Both the position numbers and the translations under genes were made by a program. This document shows positions 6,904 through 11,480 of a stretch of DNA of 11,480 nt, piece after piece; position 1 is the first letter of the stretch, and every line of letters starts with the position of its first letter. The stretch comes from JBDKTH01 sp964558295. GTDB lineage: Bacteria > Planctomycetota > Planctomycetia > Pirellulales > Thermoguttaceae. Location of the stretch: the NCBI GenBank assembly GCA_964558295.1, contig CAZLDQ010000185.1, positions 1 through 11,480 of the forward strand, written 5' to 3'. The notes beneath the pieces were generated by a model. The model was not told the origin of the DNA. It searched no databases and worked only from the letters and a program-made list of their open reading frames with translations.

Positions 6904-7458
6904 ATGACATCGCGCCATAGCATCCTCGGACTTCTCGTGCTCAGCTTGGTCTGCATCTTCGCCATAGAAGCGTCGGGCGCCGTGATTTCCGTGTCGCCAA
7001 CCGCGCCGACGGTTGATCGATTCGACATTGCGCAGCTCAACGGCACTACGGATCCTGGGGGAGATCAAGGTCACATTTGGGCCGACCGGCCAGTGCAGGG
7101 ACAGATCTTCACCACCTCGACCAACCGCGATGGCTACCTGCTGCATGCCATCACTCTGAAGAACCTCAGTACGACAACCACCGGCGGAGCGTTCACCGTC
7201 CGGGTCGGAACTGTCAACGATAACACGTTCTCGCTACCGGCCAAACGGTCCGCAATTCAGGCTACCTGGGAGCTGCCGGCAACGCCACGCTTCGCACGGG
7301 CACAACTGTCGCCACCGGGGGCCAACCTTTCCTCAAAGGGCAGTACTTGGTCGTCGATCAAGCCGGCGATCAGATGGTCGTCCCTGACATCGAAGCCCTC
7401 GACCAAGTGGACGAGTTCAGCCTGTCATTCTTCATCCGCCCCACGGCCAGCCTTGTGA
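6904..7458 (+). CDS. PEP-CTERM surface protein, N-terminal part (frameshifted)
   Basis: The first 110 or so residues are the N-terminus of an exported PEP-CTERM protein: a signal peptide (1-26, ending SGA before VIS), then a domain with VDRFDIAQLNG, GQIFTTSTNRDGYLLHAITLKN and FTVRVGTVND. After about residue 110 (near 7230) this frame becomes rich in Ser, Pro and Arg and looks like a shadow. The neighbouring frame there reads a plausible continuation (VLATGQTVRNSGYLGAAG and onward), with a stop at 7221 just upstream. One missing base near 7222-7242 would join the two halves into a protein of about 350 residues. Either the gene is mutated or the assembly has an indel. No slippery heptamer is visible at the join. 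The promoter at 6800-6827 suggests it was a separately expressed gene. Confidence 0.7.
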   Translation: MTSRHSILGLLVLSLVCIFAIEASGAVISVSPTAPTVDRFDIAQLNGTTDPGGDQGHIWADRPVQGQIFTTSTNRDGYLLHAITLKNLSTTTTGGAFTVRVGTVNDNTFSLPAKRSAIQATWELPATPRFARAQLSPPGANLSSKGSTWSSIKPAIRWSSLTSKPSTKWTSSACHSSSAPRPAL

Positions 7459-7964
7459 ACTGGTCGGACCTGATGGGCGATTGCGACTCCTCGCCCATCA
7501 ACGACATCCGTGGCTGGCAACTTGAATCGTTTGCCGATGGACATTTGCTCCTGCGGCTTTGGAACGACGCGCTCAACGATTACACGTCCTTTGCCTCGTC
7601 GGCCGGACTGCTGGTCGCTGGCCAGTGGCAGCAAATTGGCATCACCGTCACCGGCGTGAGCCACGAGGGATCGCACAACGTGACCGTGGCTTTCTACAAG
7701 GATGGAGAGCTTGTCACCTCGCAGACCCGGACAGGACTCACTTCGAAGTTGGGCAACAGCGCCGAAGGCTTCAAGCTGGGCAACGTCATCTGGGACACAG
7801 ACACTCTGGCCCAGTACGGCGGCGTGGCCTTCTTTGATACCGCTTTGACGGCCGAGGAAATGGCCGCCTACTACAACTACGTCCTCACACCGGAACCATC
7901 GGCCCTACTGCTGACCACACTGGCCCTCGCGGGTCTGGCTTTCTTGAAGGTTCCACGACGATAG
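7347..7964 (+). CDS. PEP-CTERM surface protein, LamG-like C-terminal part
   Basis: This frame carries the C-terminal part of the same gene as 6904-7458. Coding-like sequence extends back to about 7224, but no ATG is available; the TTG at 7347 is only nominal. A concanavalin/LamG-like fold is suggested by FSLSFFIRPTA (24-34), WQLES (57-61), QWQQIGITVTG (93-103), VTVAFYKDGELV (112-123) and FFDTALTAEEM (162-172). The protein ends with a PEP-CTERM sorting signal: PEP at 182-184, a hydrophobic helix of about 17 residues, then KVPRR. Proteins with this tail are processed by an exosortase and linked to the cell surface or exopolymer. No exosortase gene is in the window. It converges on the GGDEF gene, 39 bp away. 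Confidence 0.72.
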   Translation: MVVDQAGDQMVVPDIEALDQVDEFSLSFFIRPTASLVNWSDLMGDCDSSPINDIRGWQLESFADGHLLLRLWNDALNDYTSFASSAGLLVAGQWQQIGITVTGVSHEGSHNVTVAFYKDGELVTSQTRTGLTSKLGNSAEGFKLGNVIWDTDTLAQYGGVAFFDTALTAEEMAAYYNYVLTPEPSALLLTTLALAGLAFLKVPRR

Positions 7965-8003
7965 TCTCGCACGTGGCCGGCCACATGGAGCAAGCAAGGC
8001 AAC

Positions 8004-9236
8004 TTAGAAGGGCTGCGCCGGTTGTCCCTTATCAAACACGGGGGCGGGGGCTTTGGCCTTGTCGGAAAGGTAGACTTTTCCCCGCATGATTCGCTTAGCG
8101 GTTCCCAATTCTTCCACCAACCGTGCGAGGATGTCCGCCGGGGTGCTCTTCGCCAGGATCGGTACGACGGTTCCCGTAATGCTGACCGAAATGCTCGCCG
8201 TCTCATAAAGGATCGGCTTGGTCTGGACCGTCTCGGAGATTCGCCGAGCGGTTTGCAGACCGGCGGCGGATTCCACCCCGCCGAGAAGGATGGCGATCTG
8301 CTGTCCACTGTAGCGGAAAATCGCGTCATTGGGACCGAGGCTTTCACGCATCCGCTCCACGACCGTCCGTAAGACATGCTTTCCGGCCGCAACCCCAAAT
8401 TGCCGATTGACCTCAAGAAAGCTGTCCAAATCGAAGAGGATCGCACAATTCGCCTGATCACGAAACCGGTTCTGTTCCCACCACTCCTGAAGCGTCAGTT
8501 CCAGGCCAATCCGATTCGGCGTCCCGGTCAACAGGTCGATCGTCTGGGCAGTCTCGATCTTTGGCCGCCGCAGATCCTGACGTACGATCGTCAAAAAGGC
8601 CTTCATGAGGAAATCACGCAACTGGTGAATCGTACTCAGCAGCGATACGGTTTCTTCCTTAAGCTGCTCAGCCGCCACGGTCGGCTCCTCGGTAGGATCC
8701 CACTGGCTCAGATTGCGAACCGTCGCGTCGACCTGGGCCGATTGCTCGACCAAAGCCATGTCGATCTGCTCACCAAGCGGCTTGAGCTTGCCGAGTCCGG
8801 CAAACTGCGACTGGAGTTGCGTCGACGTTTTTCCCAAATCGGCAAGATAGGCTTCGCAATTGGCTTGCAGAGCCTGCGATTGCGCGGCAACGGTTTCCGC
8901 CGTCGCGGGTACCGTTGTCCGTACGTCCGTATCCACCTGAATCAAATTCGCCTCATTCTTTAACAGATCGGGTTGGAAACCAGCCACCAACTCACGAAGC
9001 ATCGTTTCGGGCGACTTGGCTTCCGCTTCTGCCTTTTTCGATTCCGATTGTGTCGCCAAGGCCTGGATCAACGCATCGACCGACGCATCATGCGAGAACC
9101 GTGCGGGGACGCGCCCAATGAGTATCTCCCAGGCCTCCGTGAGTGTGTGTGGACCACACCCCATCTGGACCGCCAAGGTATAGCCCAGGGCGAGATTCAC
9201 CGCACCGACAATCAGAGTCAAGATCACCCAACTCAT
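8004..9236 (-). CDS. Membrane-anchored protein with degenerate GGDEF domain
   Basis: This 410-residue protein has an N-terminal membrane helix (about 3-24), a long Ala/Gln/Glu-rich helical region (about 50-215, probably coiled coil), and a GGDEF-type domain (about 232-392). The GGDEF fold shows in IDLLTGTPNRIGLELTL (233-249), ILFDLDSFLEVNRQFGVAAGKHVL (266-289), FRYSGQQIAILLGG (307-320) and a C-terminal region ending KRIMRGKVYL. Diguanylate cyclases make c-di-GMP at a GG(D/E)EF loop; here that loop reads SGQQI (310-314) and no RxxD inhibitory site precedes it, so synthesis is unlikely. It may instead serve as a binding or scaffold module. I chose the ATG at 9236 because the membrane helix follows directly; the frame can extend to a TTG at 9308. 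No Shine-Dalgarno was seen for either start. Confidence 0.82.
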   Translation of the reverse strand: MSWVILTLIVGAVNLALGYTLAVQMGCGPHTLTEAWEILIGRVPARFSHDASVDALIQALATQSESKKAEAEAKSPETMLRELVAGFQPDLLKNEANLIQVDTDVRTTVPATAETVAAQSQALQANCEAYLADLGKTSTQLQSQFAGLGKLKPLGEQIDMALVEQSAQVDATVRNLSQWDPTEEPTVAAEQLKEETVSLLSTIHQLRDFLMKAFLTIVRQDLRRPKIETAQTIDLLTGTPNRIGLELTLQEWWEQNRFRDQANCAILFDLDSFLEVNRQFGVAAGKHVLRTVVERMRESLGPNDAIFRYSGQQIAILLGGVESAAGLQTARRISETVQTKPILYETASISVSITGTVVPILAKSTPADILARLVEELGTAKRIMRGKVYLSDKAKAPAPVFDKGQPAQPF

Positions 9237-9760
9237 AACAAAATCATGAAAGTCCCGGCACCCCAACAATCGTACCTCGCAAACCGATCCCACCCTTAAC
9301 AACAGCAAGGGTTTTTAGGGGGGGTACGAACGCACCATTTGTGCCGGATCGACTGATTGTAAGTTCCACGCATCGCACGGCATTGCCCAAACACCACGCC
9401 ACAACAACCCAGTTTACTGGTCAGCCACCACCCTTTAGTCGGAAGCAACAGACAAACCGAAAAGAAACCGCGAAGGACGCCAAGAACGTAAAGAGACAAC
9501 GCGAGGGGGATGGCCGCAGGAGCAGACCTCGCTTTCTTGGCGAACTCCGCGTTCTTTGCGGTTCATTCTTCCTCCGAACGTGCTTCTCGTCAGACTTTCA
9601 CGCAAGACATACACTCCGATCACACAGCAGCGGATAATCTCCAATTGGGTTGAATCAACACCGGGATTTCATGTTCCGGCCAGCCCCGTGGCGTGACTTC
9701 CGGCATCCGGCCAGTCTGGAGACTGATCTGAAGAACAGATTGTCTGAAGAAATTCGAATC
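9237..9760. other. Intergenic region without protein genes
   Basis: About 520 bp lie between the GGDEF gene and the pilin fragment. The open frames here are short and show no family features. The recognisable content is the inverted-repeat element at 9466-9563. A TACAAT box on the minus strand (9361-9356) could be a -10 for the GGDEF gene, but I find no matching -35. No tRNA fold was seen. Confidence 0.55.
9466..9563. repeat. 98-bp imperfect inverted repeat, dispersed-element-like
   Basis: The left arm (9466-9495) starts AACCGCGAAGGACGCCAAG. The reverse complement of the right arm (9532-9563) starts AACCGCAAAGAACGCGGAG. The arms match at roughly three quarters of positions over about 30 bp, with a 36-bp centre (9496-9531). 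Each arm has a near 9-bp period of the form (C/G/A)(A/C)CGCnAAG. Such AACCGCnAAGnACGC arms resemble short repeats I recall from intergenic DNA of several bacterial phyla, so this may be a REP- or MITE-like element or a large RNA hairpin. No transposase gene is present. Confidence 0.65.
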
Positions 9761-10114
9761 ATGCATGTGCAACGGCGTGGTTTCACGCTCGTCGAGTTGT
9801 TGGTGGTGATTGCGATCATCGGAATCCTGATCGCGATCGTGTTGCCCCCCGTGCAGGCCGCATGGGAAGCGGCTCGGCGCGTCCAGTATACCAACCATCT
9901 CAAGCAAATCGGTCTCGGCTTTCAGAACTATCACGACCCCTTTGGCGTTGGCAAGTTCATCACGAGATCGAATAGAAGGCTTGCGCGCAAAGCCTGGACT
10001 GGCACCTCACGGTCCGACAACAAAGCAGATAAATCGCATGGCGGAGCTCCGGCGGAGACGGTACAGCAAAATCACAGTCCTCATGGGAATGACAGGGAGC
10101 ATCCCAAGAAATGA
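9761..10114 (+). pseudogene. Truncated DUF1559 pilin-like gene fragment
   Basis: The first 62 or so residues (to about 9946) are a DUF1559 N-terminus: a prepilin leader cut after G7, GFTLVELLVVIAIIGILIAIV, then the family block and NYHD. After PFG the frame loses all similarity and ends at residue 117, whereas family members have about 300 residues, with LPYVEQ-type, DITDG and H-X9-DG motifs that are absent here. Several normally invariant positions are changed: PAVQAAREAARR is PPVQAAWEAARR, and QCTNNLKQ is QYTNHLKQ. These substitutions fit decay after loss of function. A stable short pilin-like peptide cannot be excluded. No Shine-Dalgarno is seen. Confidence 0.75.
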
Positions 10115-10177
10115 CCAGATTCCAGTCTGGCGTCTCCGCCCTTCCACCGACAAGCCGCTCCCCACCTCCGGGAACCG

Positions 10178-10627
10178 CTATCGTTTCCCGTTGCGCGACA
10201 CGGGCACGTCGATATCCTGCGTGCTGTCCTCTTTGGGCAAATCGACCGATATCTTGTAGCTCGGAAACAACGGCGTACCTCGCGGTAAGTCAGGCGTGGC
10301 CACGCCATCCATCCCGGCAACCGAAATGATGTGTGGTCCGCCCACATGTCCGGTTCCTTCGGCCGTGTCAAAATGGCCGTCCTTAATCTTGGCCAAGCCG
10401 CTCGGGCCGTTGTTCCCCTTACTCACATCAGGAACGAAGCTCACCGAGCCGGCTGGTACCGGCTTGCCGGCATGAGTGACCGTACCGGAAAGCCGAAAAC
10501 GTGGCGGGCCGTCCCTACGGCCGCAGCCGGTCAGGACGAGTACAATGCAGACGGCCGCCAACCAACCGCCACACGGAGAACAGCAGGTCTTCAAGCGATT
10601 AGGTTTCTGTACCATGAGCCATGGCAT
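10178..10627 (-). CDS. Small lipoprotein paired with the right-edge DUF1559 gene
   Basis: This 149-residue protein has a basic N-terminus, a hydrophobic segment (22-34) and a canonical lipobox LTGC with the lipid-modified cysteine at C35. The mature part begins LSGTVTHAGKPVPAGSVSFVPD (46-67), followed by GLAKIKDGHFDT (77-88), HIISVAG (99-105) and an FPSYK segment (121-125). It has the same carboxypeptidase-regulatory or transthyretin-like layout as the protein at 5552-5980 and occupies the same position, 47 nt after a DUF1559 gene. It is presumably anchored in a membrane facing the periplasm or surface; its function is unknown. The start at 10627 has GAAGG directly abutting it, which is too close. 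An in-frame ATG at 10615 would put GAAGG 12 nt upstream and removes only four residues. Confidence 0.82.
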   Translation of the reverse strand: MPWLMVQKPNRLKTCCSPCGGWLAAVCIVLVLTGCGRRDGPPRFRLSGTVTHAGKPVPAGSVSFVPDVSKGNNGPSGLAKIKDGHFDTAEGTGHVGGPHIISVAGMDGVATPDLPRGTPLFPSYKISVDLPKEDSTQDIDVPVSRNGKR

Positions 10628-10674
10628 CCTTCAGGAAGTTCCATCTGGGTTACGGAATCGAGCCCGCGAGTCGT

Positions 10675-11480
10675 CTAGTGCTGGCCGGAAATAGGCTCGC
10701 CCCCATCGCGGCTTGCCGTGGCCAGGTAAATGGCATGATCGATCGTCTCGGGCACAAACCGTACGGAACCGTCGACCATTGAAAAGTGCGCGCCGCCGGG
10801 ATGCTCGCTGCCGAAGGCCACACTGTTCCACACATCGTCGTACTCGGAATTGATCGATTCACGAACATTTTTGGCAAACAGGTATAGTGTGCCACGTCCG
10901 TCGGCATATTTTCCGCGAATCCAGGCACGGTAGTAGGGCATATCCTTCCAACTGATTTCCCCGAGGATGTAGGTGTTCGAAGTGCCATCAGTGATGTCGC
11001 GCATCCGGCTTCCATACTGCCACATGACGCCCTGTGTACACTCGCCCCCAAACTCTTCGCCGGTATTCTTGCAGGTGTACGCCTGATTCGTCGTGGCATT
11101 CGTGCCCCAGGGTCCGAGGATGCCGAAGTAATGGGCCGTATAGGTCGGCTTGCCCAACCAGGTTTCGCTGGATAGATCCAAAGAGCCCGGCGCGCTAGGA
11201 CAGAGAAAGCCGCTGATCCGGTTGACCGCATTGCTCATCTTGCCCGCCACATTGTAACTGCCCCCAGTCCAAACCATTTGCTCGTAGATCGGGTTCTGTT
11301 CGACGTAGGGCAGAATCAACGTATACCAACTCAATCCGTTGTCAATCATGCCAGGCAGCGGAAAGATCTGATTCGTGTCGTGATAGTTTTGCAGCGCCAA
11401 ACCCAGTTGTTTAAGATGGTTGCTGCACTGTGTCCTTTCGGCAGGCGTGCATGAACTGCTTTGAGGGGTATGGTATCGTT
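10675..11480 (-). CDS. DUF1559 pilin-like protein, partial at the right edge
   Basis: The frame is open to the window edge and gives 267 C-terminal residues of a DUF1559 protein. Family landmarks are QCSNHLKQLGLALQNYHD (encoded about 11385-11430), LILPYVEQNPIYEQM, FLCPSAPG, MRDITDGTSNTYILGE and the canonical HPGGAHFSMVDGS (H-X9-DG). It ends 47 nt before the lipoprotein gene, mirroring the pair at 4518-5980. The sequence upstream of QCSNHLKQ does not read as the expected PAVQAAREAARR in this frame. A different frame over about 11433-11470 reads LKAVHAR, suggesting a possible indel there. Whether the prepilin leader is intact lies outside the window. Confidence 0.85.
   Translation of the reverse strand, partial: RYHTPQSSSCTPAERTQCSNHLKQLGLALQNYHDTNQIFPLPGMIDNGLSWYTLILPYVEQNPIYEQMVWTGGSYNVAGKMSNAVNRISGFLCPSAPGSLDLSSETWLGKPTYTAHYFGILGPWGTNATTNQAYTCKNTGEEFGGECTQGVMWQYGSRMRDITDGTSNTYILGEISWKDMPYYRAWIRGKYADGRGTLYLFAKNVRESINSEYDDVWNSVAFGSEHPGGAHFSMVDGSVRFVPETIDHAIYLATASRDGGEPISGQH

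Noticed and set aside
7973..7984. Perfect 12-bp palindrome GTGGCCGGCCAC between the convergent PEP-CTERM and GGDEF genes
   Set aside because: Too short a stem and no T-tract for an intrinsic terminator; such GC palindromes are expected by chance here.
8376..8963. 195-codon + strand frame opposite the GGDEF gene
   Set aside because: Shadow; no signal, motif or start context, while the minus frame carries the GGDEF fold.

Overview
The window looks like Planctomycetota chromosome, most likely from the Pirellulales or a related order. It carries two DUF1559 (H-X9-DG) pilin-like genes plus a truncated third. Two are paired with a small Gly/Pro-rich lipoprotein. There is also a Tat-exported Gfo/Idh/MocA oxidoreductase, a LamG-type protein, a PEP-CTERM surface protein and a GntR/LacI hybrid regulator. 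This combination is typical of planctomycetes. No phage, plasmid, CRISPR, tRNA or rRNA signals were seen.

Layout: 1-293 has no gene I can support. 294-758 (+) is a small secreted protein of unknown function. 961-1509 (-) is a short OmpH/Skp-like periplasmic protein. A roughly 350-bp divergent control region follows. From 1865 to 7964 six genes run on the + strand: GntR-LacI regulator, Tat-dependent Gfo/Idh/MocA oxidoreductase, DUF1559 pilin-like protein, lipoprotein, LamG protein, and a PEP-CTERM/LamG-like protein broken by a frameshift near 7230. The regulator has a TTGACA-18-TATGCT promoter, and the PEP-CTERM gene has its own TTGACA-16-TATGCT promoter. 8004-9236 (-) encodes a membrane-anchored coiled-coil protein with a degenerate GGDEF domain. 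9237-9760 is non-coding and holds a 98-bp imperfect inverted repeat that resembles a dispersed intergenic element. 9761-10114 (+) is a DUF1559 fragment that keeps only the pilin N-terminus. 10178-10627 (-) and 10675 to the right edge (-) form a second DUF1559-lipoprotein pair facing the other way.

How the genes may work together (inference): the + strand cluster looks like a ligand-controlled cell-envelope locus. A sugar-type sensor (LacI fold) lies 54 nt before an exported oxidoreductase, followed by products that are exported or surface-exposed (pilin-like, lipoprotein, two concanavalin-like proteins). The oxidoreductase lacks the usual EKP lysine, so its chemistry is uncertain. Three loci (the PEP-CTERM gene, the DUF1559 fragment, and possibly the N-terminus of the right-edge DUF1559 gene) look damaged, which suggests either active turnover of these paralogous surface genes or indel errors in the assembly.
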